DNA from: Pseudarthrobacter sp. C4D7
GTDB taxonomy: Bacteria; Actinomycetota; Actinomycetes; Actinomycetales; Micrococcaceae
Length of the DNA stretch: 38,369 nucleotides
Assembly: GCF_013359725.1 (NCBI RefSeq)
Contig: NZ_JABFMW010000034.1
Span: 1 to 38,369, forward strand
Direction: 5' to 3'
Numbering within the stretch: the stretch's first letter is position 1; each line of letters starts with the position of its first letter. A model generated the notes under the pieces. That model was not told the DNA's origin. It searched no databases and was given only the letters and a program-made list of their open reading frames with translations. The position numbers and the translations under genes are program-made. Of this stretch, positions 9,699 to 16,863 are shown piece by piece.

Positions 9699-10598
9699 AT
9701 GACAGTTGAGGAGTCAGTGCCGCAGCGGCCGCTGGTCTTTGCCCATCGCGGTTCCAGTGGCATGTATGCCGAACATACCCGCGCCGCCTACCTGCAGGCC
9801 CTGGCCGACGGCGCCGACGGCGTTGAATGCGATGTCCACCTGACGCGCGACCAGCATGTGGTGCTGCTCCATGACGCCAACCTGGACCGCACATCGGACG
9901 GGACAGGCCCGGTGGCCGAACGGACCCTGCAGGAACTGCGTCAGCTGGACTTCTCGTCCTGGAAGGGGGTGCGTATTCCCGAAACCTACGGGGCGCGCAC
10001 CGAGCAGCTGCTCACCCTTCCGGAACTCCTGGACATCCTGCGCGGAGCGGGCAGGCCCGTGAAACTCGCCATCGAGCTTAAGCATCCCAGCCCCTACCAG
10101 CTCAAGCTGGAGGACCGGGTCCTGGAGGTGCTCCGCAGCGAAGGATGGGACCCGCAAAGCTCCACGGTGGACAACGTGGCCGTGACCTTCATGAGTTTCA
10201 GCCCGGATTCGGTCCGGCACCTGCTCCTCTCGGTTCCGGCGGAATACATTTGCCAGCTGGTTGACGACCTCACGGTCCATGAGATCCGCGGCGGCCTTGG
10301 GGTGGGTCCCATTACCGGCGGTGCCATTGCCAACCTGATGAAGGCGACCCAACTGGAGGGCGAAAAGATCCTGGACGGCCGGGAGGTGGGGATGGCCGGG
10401 CCCGGCATCGACTACGTCCGTGAACGGCCCGACACTGTCCGCCGCTGGCTGGATTCCGGACGCCGCTTCAGGGTGTGGACCGTGGATTCCCCGGAAGACG
10501 TTGCACTCTGCCAGGGACTGGGCATCCAGGAGATCACCTCGAACGTGCCGGCCAGGGTTTTGGAACAGCTGCACATGGCCGCGCCGCAGGGAAAGTAG
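9699..10598 (+). CDS. glpQ: Glycerophosphodiester phosphodiesterase
   Basis: Hydrolyses glycerophosphodiesters, or related head groups, to glycerol-3-phosphate and an alcohol. 299 residues with the GDPD domain: FAHRGSSGMYAEHT near the N-terminus holds the catalytic HR and a metal ligand, GVECDVHLTRD supplies the E-D pair and VLLHDANLDRTSDGTG the second catalytic His. AIELKHP and RVWTVDSPED follow further on. No signal peptide is visible, so it is probably cytosolic (UgpQ/GlpQ1-like). The CoA-transferase gene follows after only seven bases. The gene symbol is by family only. Confidence 0.9.
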   Translation: MTVEESVPQRPLVFAHRGSSGMYAEHTRAAYLQALADGADGVECDVHLTRDQHVVLLHDANLDRTSDGTGPVAERTLQELRQLDFSSWKGVRIPETYGARTEQLLTLPELLDILRGAGRPVKLAIELKHPSPYQLKLEDRVLEVLRSEGWDPQSSTVDNVAVTFMSFSPDSVRHLLLSVPAEYICQLVDDLTVHEIRGGLGVGPITGGAIANLMKATQLEGEKILDGREVGMAGPGIDYVRERPDTVRRWLDSGRRFRVWTVDSPEDVALCQGLGIQEITSNVPARVLEQLHMAAPQGK

Positions 10599-10605
10599 CC
10601 CTGAC

Positions 10606-11979
10606 ATGAACGCCGTCGGCAGCTACTCCGTGCCCCGGTGGTGGGGTGGCCCGCTGGACGTCGAAGGCCTGGCGCTGCAGTCCGTGGAAGCCGCGGCGGA
10701 AGCGGTGAACCTATACACGGGCACGCCCGACCGCTTTGGCACTACACCCGAACTGACCGCTCCCGCGTTCGATTCCTTCGGCCATCTCCGGATCGCAGGG
10801 CGCAAACCGCAGGGCTTCGCGCCCCTTTCCGGCTTCCGAAAGACCGCCGACGGCTGGATCCGGCTGCACGCCAACTACCCGCATCACGAGCAGCGGCTCC
10901 TGCAGGCACTGGGTGCCACTTCGGCGGAAGAGGTGGAACGGGAACTTCGCTCCCTGCCTGCGCTGGACGCCGAGGCTGCCATCCAGGAACAGGGCGGGAT
11001 TGCCGCGGCGGTCCGGACACGGAGTGAATGGCTTGCGACTGATATGGGCCGCGCTGCAGGTTCGGGGCCGTGGGTCGCGGTGGAGTATCCGGACGGCAGA
11101 ACTGCCGGCTTCGGGCTGCGGGAAGCTGCCGCGGCAACAGGCGACGCTTCCGGCACGGCTCACCGCGCCGCGGGCCTGCCCTTGGCCGGGCTGCGGGTCC
11201 TGGACCTGACACGGGTCATCGCCGGTCCAGTCGCTACCCGGCTGCTTGCTGCCCTTGGAGCAGATGTCCTGCGGATCGATCCGCCCGCGATTCCCGAGAT
11301 CGAAGACCAGTTTGTGGACACGGCCTTCGGCAAGAGCAGCGCATCCTTCGACGTGGAGCGCCCGGCCAACCAGCATCAGCTCCAGCAACTCCTGGCCGGC
11401 GCGGATGCCGTGGTCACGGGCTACCGGCACGGTGCGCTGGACCGGTTTGGCCTCAGTCCGAGGGATCTGATGGCAGCACACCCGGGGCTGGTGGTGGTCT
11501 CCCTGGACAGTTGGGGCCGTGCGGGTCCTTGGAGCGGCCTGCGCGGTTTCGACAGTATTGTGCAGGCTGCCTGCGGAATCGCCCACATCTACGGCATAAA
11601 GGACGACGACGGCGGGTGGCGCCCGGGTGCCCTGCCGGTGCAGGCGCTGGACCACGCCACGGGCTACGGGGTTGCCGCGGCCGCGGTCCGCCTCCTGGCT
11701 GCACGCCGCCGGACGGGTATGGGTGGCGCCGCCCACCTGTCGCTGGCCCGCACCGCGGAGGAACTGTTCTCCTTGGCCAGCGGGCAAAACGCTTCCAGCC
11801 TGAACAGCCCAACCAGCGCGGAAAGCCCGGCGGAACTCTCTGCGCCCGAATACCGGTTCATGGACAGCAGCTACGGGGAGCTGCGCTACGTTGGCCCACC
11901 CCTGTTGGACGCAGGGCGGCCGCTGGACTATCCGTCCCCACCGCCACCGTATGGTCGCTCGCCGGCCACCTGGCCGTAA
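10606..11979 (+). CDS. CaiB/BaiF (family III) CoA-transferase-like protein
   Basis: 457 residues. The N-terminal ~180 residues carry CoA-transferase features (FDSFGHLRIAGRKPQGFAPL). The core from about residue 190 reads LAGLRVLDLTRVIAGPVATR, then LLAALGADVLRIDPP, the usual opening of family III enzymes. RGFDSIVQAACGIA contains the Asp position that forms the acyl-anhydride in this family. Family members move CoA between organic acids in the cytosol; the substrate here cannot be named. The start ATG is seven bases after the phosphodiesterase stop, so the two are probably co-transcribed although no metabolic link is obvious. The C-terminus ends in a Pro-rich tail (DYPSPPPPYG). Confidence 0.85.
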   Translation: MNAVGSYSVPRWWGGPLDVEGLALQSVEAAAEAVNLYTGTPDRFGTTPELTAPAFDSFGHLRIAGRKPQGFAPLSGFRKTADGWIRLHANYPHHEQRLLQALGATSAEEVERELRSLPALDAEAAIQEQGGIAAAVRTRSEWLATDMGRAAGSGPWVAVEYPDGRTAGFGLREAAAATGDASGTAHRAAGLPLAGLRVLDLTRVIAGPVATRLLAALGADVLRIDPPAIPEIEDQFVDTAFGKSSASFDVERPANQHQLQQLLAGADAVVTGYRHGALDRFGLSPRDLMAAHPGLVVVSLDSWGRAGPWSGLRGFDSIVQAACGIAHIYGIKDDDGGWRPGALPVQALDHATGYGVAAAAVRLLAARRRTGMGGAAHLSLARTAEELFSLASGQNASSLNSPTSAESPAELSAPEYRFMDSSYGELRYVGPPLLDAGRPLDYPSPPPPYGRSPATWP

Positions 11980-12083
11980 TGCCCCCAACACCGCGTGACG
12001 GTGAATGGCCGCTGCGCGGGCTTGGCCGTCCTGCCTCCAATGCCGGTTTCCTGGCCGCGCTGTGGCTGTGATTGAGTGGTTCC

Positions 12084-12614
12084 ATGTCTCTTCCCAGGTC
12101 CGGCCCCGCTGCCAAGGGCCTGTCCGCGCTAAAACCGTCCTGTATCGGTCCGGCCCTGCAACATCTGTCCGCGGCAGCCATGGGAGCCCTTCTGCTGGCC
12201 AGCGCCGGAAAGCATTTCAGGGACCCCGGCTTTTACCGGGATGTTGTTCCGGAATACCTCTGCCGGCAGGACCCGGTGCCCGGTGAAACCAACAAAGGCA
12301 CACCCCAACATCCGTGGGCCCTCCTGTCCCGGGACGAATGGATCGCCGTGAGCGGCCTGCTGGAGCTCGCCGCCGCCGTCGGGATTCTCCTCCCGCCTGC
12401 CCGGAAGCTGACCGCGACGGCTGTCACTGCGATGTTCACTGCCTTCCTGGCCGGGCATGTGGATGCCCTCGTGCGGGCCTACGGGCCGGAAGGGACGCCG
12501 ACGCGGCGGAAGATCCACGCGGTACGGCTTCCGCTCCAGGCCCCGCTGATCCTGTGGGCCTGGAGCCTGCGGAAACCGGCTTTGGCCAACCGAAAACCGG
12601 GTGGCCGGGGGTGA
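12084..12614 (+). CDS. DoxX-like small membrane protein
   Basis: About 176 residues with hydrophobic segments: LQHLSAAAMGALLLASAGKH near the N-terminus, then WIAVSGLLELAAAVGILLPP, then TATAVTAMFTAFLAGHVDAL, and a last segment near LILWAWSL. The GLLELAAAVGILLPPARKLTA pattern is typical of DoxX-like proteins. Their function is uncertain; some work in redox or detoxification complexes. I chose the ATG at 12084; an in-frame TTG at 12072 would add four residues. The stop overlaps the azlC start (GTGA), so the two genes are translationally coupled, an unusual partner for a branched-chain amino-acid exporter. Confidence 0.75.
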   Translation: MSLPRSGPAAKGLSALKPSCIGPALQHLSAAAMGALLLASAGKHFRDPGFYRDVVPEYLCRQDPVPGETNKGTPQHPWALLSRDEWIAVSGLLELAAAVGILLPPARKLTATAVTAMFTAFLAGHVDALVRAYGPEGTPTRRKIHAVRLPLQAPLILWAWSLRKPALANRKPGGRG

Positions 12615-13393
12615 AGCTGCTGGCCTCGCCGGCGGTCAGGGTAGGGATCTCCATCAGCATTGCCACGGGCCTGTACGGTGTCTCATTCGGCGCGTTGGCG
12701 GTGACCTCCGGACTCAACTTCTGGCAGACCATGGCGCTAAGCCTGCTGCTCTTCAGCGGCGGCTCCCAGTTCGCGTTCATCGGGGTGGTGGCAGGCGGCG
12801 GTTCCGGTATTGCGGCCATGAGTGCTGCCACCCTCCTGGGCATGCGCAACGGCATCTACGGCATGCAGTTGAACGCGCTGCTCCGCCCAACCGGCTGGCG
12901 CAAGTACGTTGGGGCGCAGCTGACCATCGACGAATCCACGGCCACCAGCACGGGCCAGACGGACCCGGCCGAACAGCGTCGCGGATTTTGGACTGCCGGA
13001 GTGGGCGTCTACGTGCTCTGGAACCTCTTCACCGCGGTAGGGGCGTTGGCCGGAAGCGGGCTGGGTGACCCCAAGCAGTGGGGGCTGGACGGCGCCGCAG
13101 TCGCTGCTTTCCTGGCGCTGCTCTGGCCCCGGCTCAAGGGCCGGGAACCGGTCGCCATCGCCGTGGCGTGCGCCGTGGCTACGGTGGTTGCCGTTCCCTT
13201 CGTCCCGGCAGGCGTGCCCATCCTGGTGTCCGCGGTGGTTGCCGCGGTGGCCGGCTGGTTCAGCCACGGGCGCCGTGACGAAGGACTGGAACCCGACGTC
13301 GAGCCGTACGGATCCCATGGCCACAGCCACCATCATGACCGCCGCAACGCACCGGAGCCCAGCAGGGACCCGGACCCGGAGGCAGGCGCATGA
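12611..13393 (+). CDS. azlC: AzlC family branched-chain amino-acid exporter subunit
   Basis: Large subunit of an AzlCD-type exporter in the cytoplasmic membrane. 260 residues starting at a GTG that overlaps the previous stop; the longer open frame upstream is a shadow. AzlC signatures are ATGLYGVSFGALAV, LLLFSGGSQFAFIGV, AATLLGMRNGIYGM, and AQLTIDESTATSTG. Several membrane segments follow. The tail has a His-rich run, YGSHGHSHHHDRR, before a charged end, not usual for AzlC and a possible metal-binding segment. The next gene, azlD, overlaps by four bases (ATGA). Confidence 0.92.
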   Translation: MKLLASPAVRVGISISIATGLYGVSFGALAVTSGLNFWQTMALSLLLFSGGSQFAFIGVVAGGGSGIAAMSAATLLGMRNGIYGMQLNALLRPTGWRKYVGAQLTIDESTATSTGQTDPAEQRRGFWTAGVGVYVLWNLFTAVGALAGSGLGDPKQWGLDGAAVAAFLALLWPRLKGREPVAIAVACAVATVVAVPFVPAGVPILVSAVVAAVAGWFSHGRRDEGLEPDVEPYGSHGHSHHHDRRNAPEPSRDPDPEAGA

Positions 13394-13701
13394 CGCTCTG
13401 GATCTGGCTGCTCCTTGCCTGCTTCCTTGCTTACGCATGGAAGCTGGTGGGCTACCTTGTTCCCGCCAGGCTCCTTGAAGACCCGCGCACATCACGCGTT
13501 GCAGGAACCATGACCATCGGCCTGCTGGCCTCCCTGACAGTGGTGAATGCGGTGGTGTCCGGCCAAGGACTCGCTGCTGATGCCCGGCTGGGAGCGCTGG
13601 CCGCGGCTGCAATTGCCCTGGTCCTTCGTGCGCCGTTCCTGGTGGTGGTGATCGCCGGGGCCGGTACTGCGGCGTTATTGCGGACCCTGGGCTGGAACTG
13701 A
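13390..13701 (+). CDS. azlD: AzlD family small membrane subunit
   Basis: 103 residues and very hydrophobic, the normal size for the small AzlD partner of AzlC. It has an N-terminal membrane segment (LWIWLLLACFLAYAWKLVGY), then VAGTMTIGLLASLTVVNAVV, and further segments to the C-terminus. AzlC and AzlD form a two-subunit exporter for branched-chain amino acids and analogues. The start overlaps the azlC stop (ATGA). No Lrp-type regulator is adjacent. Confidence 0.9.
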   Translation: MTLWIWLLLACFLAYAWKLVGYLVPARLLEDPRTSRVAGTMTIGLLASLTVVNAVVSGQGLAADARLGALAAAAIALVLRAPFLVVVIAGAGTAALLRTLGWN

Positions 13702-13760
13702 ACCGGCACGCCCTGCTTCAAACAGTGATTCAGGTCACTTTTTTCCGGTGGTCCCGGTTG

Positions 13761-13766
13761 TACTAT
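13761..13766 (+). promoter_or_regulatory. Possible -10 element before the 13807 ORF
   Basis: TACTAT is a good TANNNT element in the 105 bases between azlD and the next plausible start. The matching -35 is poor, so this rests mainly on the -10. Confidence 0.35.
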
Positions 13767-13806
13767 GGGAACGGCTTATGCAGTTGGCCATGGAATTCCC
13801 TATCGA

Positions 13807-14073
13807 ATGGCAACCATGGAAAATCCACTGCATCCGGCAGGCGGCCCGGCGGCCAGGCTCCGGCATCAGAACGCCCGACGACGGGCGGGCCTGCCAGCCC
13901 GACGCTTCTTCAAGCGCTTTTCCGGGCTTTCGGACGTTCCGGAAGAAGACCTGGACCTTCTCTCCCAAAGGCTTCGGGAGGCACTCACTCTGGACCCGTC
14001 GTCGTCAGTGCCGGCCCTTCAGGCCTTGGTGCGCAGGGAAATCCGCAAGCGGGCTGACGCGGGCAGGGCCTAG
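13807..14073 (+). CDS. Small unknown basic protein
   Basis: About 88 residues; I do not recognise it. Arg-rich N-terminus, then a helical-looking C-terminal half (DVPEEDLDLLSQRLREAL, VPALQALVRREIRKRADAGR). Third-position GC in the C-terminal half supports coding. The start is uncertain: ATGs at 13765, 13807 and 13816 share the frame, none with a clear ribosome binding site. If the -10 at 13761 is real, transcription starts after 13765 and the ATG at 13807 is the first usable one. Confidence 0.5.
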   Translation: MATMENPLHPAGGPAARLRHQNARRRAGLPARRFFKRFSGLSDVPEEDLDLLSQRLREALTLDPSSSVPALQALVRREIRKRADAGRA

Positions 14074-14156
14074 CGGCCCATCCCTCGCGGCGCCATCTGT
14101 GATGGACTGGATGAGAGGCAGCCCACACCAAGGCGGCCACTAAGGGAGGAATCGAG

Positions 14157-14480
14157 ATGGACGATCAGTCACGGCCTGTTGATCCGCGCGGTTCAGAATC
14201 AACGCGGGAACTGCGGGACACGTCCAGGAGGCGCCGGGATGCGGAGGAGAAACTCCAGCAGCACCTGATGGAAGCCAAGGACCATGTTCCCAACGAGTTC
14301 CACGAACATCCCGGCCACGGCTACCAGGGACACGGCCAGTCGGCCCAAGAGCACCACTCAAGGGAACAATCCCGGCAAGAACAACCCCGGCAGGACCAGG
14401 CTGGCCAGGACCAGCCCGGTCAGGAGAGCGCACGGGCCGGAGAGGGCGGCGCCGGCGAAAAGGTCGCGGAAGACACCTGA
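14157..14480 (+). CDS. Small hydrophilic Gln/His/Glu-rich protein
   Basis: 107 residues with a strong GGGAGGA ribosome binding site eight bases before the ATG, so translation is likely. No membrane segment. The middle and C-terminus are low complexity, with imperfect short repeats (SREQSRQEQPRQ, then DQAGQDQPGQ) after a His/Gly-rich patch (EHPGHGYQGHG). Such hydrophilic, probably disordered proteins often accompany stress genes in actinobacteria, but that is only inference. No family is recognised. Confidence 0.7.
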   Translation: MDDQSRPVDPRGSESTRELRDTSRRRRDAEEKLQQHLMEAKDHVPNEFHEHPGHGYQGHGQSAQEHHSREQSRQEQPRQDQAGQDQPGQESARAGEGGAGEKVAEDT

Positions 14481-14558
14481 CGCGCGGTTGGCATCGCAGC
14501 CGGCCTGGCCAGAGGCTTCACGCTGCTGCGGGCGATTGTCATCCGCAGCCTGTCCTGG

Positions 14559-14783
14559 CTAGGCCACGCCGTGGGCGGTTCCCTCAGGTGAGGCGGACCG
14601 GCGGAAGCTTTCCTCCACGCCCATCTCATACCAGGCCTGCGCGCCAAACTCAGGTTCCGGGGTGTCCAGGTTCTGGTACAGGGCGTCAAGCAGTTCGATC
14701 AGCTCCCCGGCTGTCAGCGCGGGCAGTACTTCTTCCGGTCCGCGGGGATCATTGAGGTAGCGGAGAAGCTTCGAGTGGTTCAT
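14559..14783 (-). CDS. Small unknown acidic protein
   Basis: 74 residues from the ATG at 14783 (MNHSKLLRYLNDPRGPEEVL). An in-frame ATG at 14840 would add 19 Arg-rich residues that look non-coding. The middle (LTAGELIELLDALYQNLDTP) is a convincing amphipathic helix and the overall charge is acidic. No ribosome binding site is clear for either start. Family not recognised. It is convergent with the Gln-rich gene and sits alone on its strand. Confidence 0.55.
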   Translation of the reverse strand: MNHSKLLRYLNDPRGPEEVLPALTAGELIELLDALYQNLDTPEPEFGAQAWYEMGVEESFRRSASPEGTAHGVA

Positions 14784-14943
14784 TGCAGTGCGGCCGTGAC
14801 GCTGGGATCGGGCGCGAAGTGCATGGGGTCGCTCCAACATGGAAGTGCCGGGGCTGGCTGCCTAACCCCATCCCTGAGTTTATTGCACGTACTTTCCGGT
14901 AACAATGGTGAAGGCGGGAACTGCCGGCCTCCTCCGGGAGGGC

Positions 14944-15600
14944 CTATTCCGGCAGGACTCCTGGCTGGCCGGGCACGGTGGTGGTGCTCGAAGCAGCCGG
15001 GACCGGCACGAATACGGGGAGCGGGCGCGACGGGCGGACCGTCCGGATGGCGTCTTCCACCAGCGCGAGCGGGCGGCGCCAGGCGTCGGAACCGGGTTCC
15101 ATGGTGTCCACTACGCCGATCAGCATGGCTAGCAGGCGGAACAGGTCCGTCATGGAAATATCCTTACGCAGGCTGCCCTGTCCCTGTCCGCGCACCAAAA
15201 GGATGCTCATTGATTCCATCAGGGAACCCGTAATTCCGGTCAGGAGTTCCCGCCGCCCCGCCACCGCGCAGAGCAGGTTGGCGTCGTCGCTGGCTGCCGC
15301 CATCAGGGACTCGAGGACGCGCAGCAGGCCTGCGGCGGCGTCGATGTCCGCCAGCGCGCCGTCCATCACGGGGTCGACCGTGAGCCGGAGCTGCCGGTTA
15401 AGCGCGGCAAGCACCAGTTCTTCCTTGTCCGCAAAATTGCGGAAGAGGGTTGCCGGCCCCACGCCGGCGGTGTTTGCGATGGTCTGAAGCGGTACGTCCG
15501 GGCCGGACTCCCGGAAGCATTGGCGCGCAGCCGTGATGATCTTGTCCACGTTCCGCGCTGCGTCGGCACGGAGGGGCTTTCGGGCGACTGCGAGGCTCAT
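14944..15600 (-). CDS. TetR/AcrR family transcriptional regulator
   Basis: 218 residues. The N-terminal helix-turn-helix reads RNVDKIITAARQCFRESG, then VPLQTIANTAGVGPATLFRN, then FADKEELVLAALNRQ, a classic TetR DNA-binding domain. The C-terminal ligand-binding part is variable. The frame runs on to 15735, but the ATG at 15600 fits TetR N-termini and has TACCCT seven bases upstream, the leaderless arrangement seen repeatedly here. It is divergent from the thiamine-binding protein gene, with a 10-base perfect palindrome between them that may be its operator. The ligand is unknown. Confidence 0.9.
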   Translation of the reverse strand: MSLAVARKPLRADAARNVDKIITAARQCFRESGPDVPLQTIANTAGVGPATLFRNFADKEELVLAALNRQLRLTVDPVMDGALADIDAAAGLLRVLESLMAAASDDANLLCAVAGRRELLTGITGSLMESMSILLVRGQGQGSLRKDISMTDLFRLLAMLIGVVDTMEPGSDAWRRPLALVEDAIRTVRPSRPLPVFVPVPAASSTTTVPGQPGVLPE

Positions 15601-15607
15601 GCCAAAA

Positions 15608-15613
15608 AGGGTA
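15608..15613 (-). promoter_or_regulatory. -10 element for leaderless tetR transcript
   Basis: TACCCT on the minus strand ends seven bases before the ATG at 15600. It is one of the features that sets the start at 15600 rather than 15735. Confidence 0.45.
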
Positions 15614-15649
15614 GCAACGGAGCCTGCAGCCAACATGGTTACTCCGGGG

Positions 15650-15659
15650 TAAGCGCTTA
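15650..15659. promoter_or_regulatory. Perfect palindrome TAAGCGCTTA, candidate TetR operator
   Basis: A 10-base perfect palindrome about midway between the divergent tetR and thiamine-binding genes. TetR proteins usually bind palindromes in such divergent regions. Autoregulation is inferred from position only. Confidence 0.4.
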
Positions 15660-15722
15660 TGTGACGGCGGGGCCCGTCTTTCGGCACCCGCCACGCCCCA
15701 CCCGCGTGGGAGACTGGGCAGC

Positions 15723-16046
15723 ATGTTGCTCGCATTTTCTGTTGCTCCCTCCGGCGTACCCAGCGAAGGCTCGCGGCCCAACGATGCGTCGGTGCACGAC
15801 GCCGTTGCGGCCGCAGTGAAGATCGTCCGGGAGTCCGGACTGCCCAACCAGACGGATTCCATGTTCACCACCATCGAAGGCGAGTGGGATGAAGTCTTTG
15901 ACGTCGTCAAGCGCGCCACCGAGGCCGTGGGGCGCTACGGCAGCCGTGTTTCGCTGGTGATCAAAGCGGATATCAGGCCCGGCTACCGCGGCGAGCTGAC
16001 GGCGAAGGTTGACCGCCTGGAGAATGCCCTGGTGCAGGAGCCCTAA
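15723..16046 (+). CDS. MTH1187/YkoF-like thiamine-binding protein
   Basis: 107 residues with the small thiamine-binding (DUF77, MTH1187) family pattern: LLAFSVAPSG at the start, SVHDAVAAAVKIVRESGL, DSMFTTIEGEWDEVFDVVKR and RVSLVIKADIRPGY. Members are cytosolic proteins that bind thiamine or its pyrimidine part and form tetramers; the physiological role is poorly known. No Shine-Dalgarno precedes the ATG; GAGACT seven bases upstream is a weak leaderless -10. A GC hairpin follows the stop. Confidence 0.85.
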   Translation: MLLAFSVAPSGVPSEGSRPNDASVHDAVAAAVKIVRESGLPNQTDSMFTTIEGEWDEVFDVVKRATEAVGRYGSRVSLVIKADIRPGYRGELTAKVDRLENALVQEP

Positions 16047-16057
16047 GCGTCCTGCCA

Positions 16058-16077
16058 GGGCCGGGTTTATCCGGCCC
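16058..16077 (+). terminator. GC hairpin terminator
   Basis: GGGCCGG (16058-16064) and CCGGCCC (16071-16077) form a perfect 7-bp stem with a 6-base loop, 12 bases after the thiamine-binding protein stop. The tail is only mildly T-rich. Confidence 0.6.
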
Positions 16078-16108
16078 CGGTTCTCTGGACCCCCGCCACG
16101 CCGCGTGC

Positions 16109-16114
16109 CAAAAT
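16109..16114 (+). promoter_or_regulatory. -10 element for leaderless O-methyltransferase transcript
   Basis: CAAAAT ends six bases before the ATG at 16121, and TGGACC lies 17 bases further upstream as a plausible -35 (16086-16091). This favours the ATG over the in-frame GTG at 16115. Confidence 0.5.
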
Positions 16115-16120
16115 GTGGCA

Positions 16121-16813
16121 ATGTTCGAGCACAAGCCCCGGCCGGAATGGATCGCCACTGAGGAATTCCTGTCCGCTGCCGTGGTGCACCCGGACAGTGC
16201 GGTCCAACGCGCCATCCATGCCGCGGCGGAGGCCGGCATGCCCGCCATTGAGGTAGCGCCCAATGCAGGGAAGCTCCTCAAGCTCCTGGTCCAGCTGACC
16301 GGTGCCCGTCGCATCCTCGAGATCGGCACGCTGGCCGGGTACAGCACCATCTGGATGGGCCGTGGACTGCCGCCGAACGGCACCCTGGTCACCTGTGAAT
16401 ACCTGCCCCAGCATGCTGAGGTAGCGTGGGCCAACATCGATGCCGCCGGCCTGGGGGAGCGCGTGGAGATCAGGCTGGGCCCGGCACTTGAGACCTTGGC
16501 CGCCCTCGAAGAAGAGGAACGGGAGCCGTTCGACTTCATCTTCATCGACGCCGATAAGCAAAACAACAGCCGCTACCTGGACTGGGCCGTGAGGCTGGGC
16601 CGCCCCGGCGCGGCCGTGGTCCTGGACAACACCATCTGGGAAGGCGCCGTCCTGGACCCGGACATGGATCCCGTCAACGCCCCGGGCATCATCGACGCAC
16701 TCAAACTGCTGGGCGAACACCCCCGGCTGGACTCCACCGTGATCCAGACCGTCGGCTCCAAGGGCTGGGACGGTTTCGCCCTGGCGCGCATCCTCCCGCA
16801 AAACAGTAAGTAA
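16121..16813 (+). CDS. SAM-dependent O-methyltransferase (family 3, CCoAOMT-like)
   Basis: 230 residues. The SAM-binding motif ILEIGTLAGYSTIWMGRGL lies near residue 70. FDFIFIDADKQNNSRYLDWA carries the metal-binding Asp of the cation-dependent catechol/caffeoyl-CoA family. AVVLDNTIWEGAV supplies the Asp-Asn that completes the metal site. Such enzymes methylate catechol-type hydroxyls with SAM and Mg2+ in the cytosol; the acceptor is unknown. Nothing nearby suggests a specific pathway. A hairpin lies between it and the next operon. Confidence 0.88.
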   Translation: MFEHKPRPEWIATEEFLSAAVVHPDSAVQRAIHAAAEAGMPAIEVAPNAGKLLKLLVQLTGARRILEIGTLAGYSTIWMGRGLPPNGTLVTCEYLPQHAEVAWANIDAAGLGERVEIRLGPALETLAALEEEEREPFDFIFIDADKQNNSRYLDWAVRLGRPGAAVVLDNTIWEGAVLDPDMDPVNAPGIIDALKLLGEHPRLDSTVIQTVGSKGWDGFALARILPQNSK

Positions 16814-16826
16814 GCTGTTGAGATGC

Positions 16827-16843
16827 GTCCGGTGCCACCGGAC
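16827..16843 (+). terminator. Hairpin between O-methyltransferase and next operon
   Basis: GTCCGGT-GCC-ACCGGAC is a perfect 7-bp stem followed by ACCTTTC, 13 bases after the methyltransferase stop and only 20 bases before the TTG start at 16864. It could terminate the upstream transcript, or act as a leader structure for the next gene. Confidence 0.5.
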
Positions 16844-16863
16844 ACCTTTCACGGAGGACGTAC

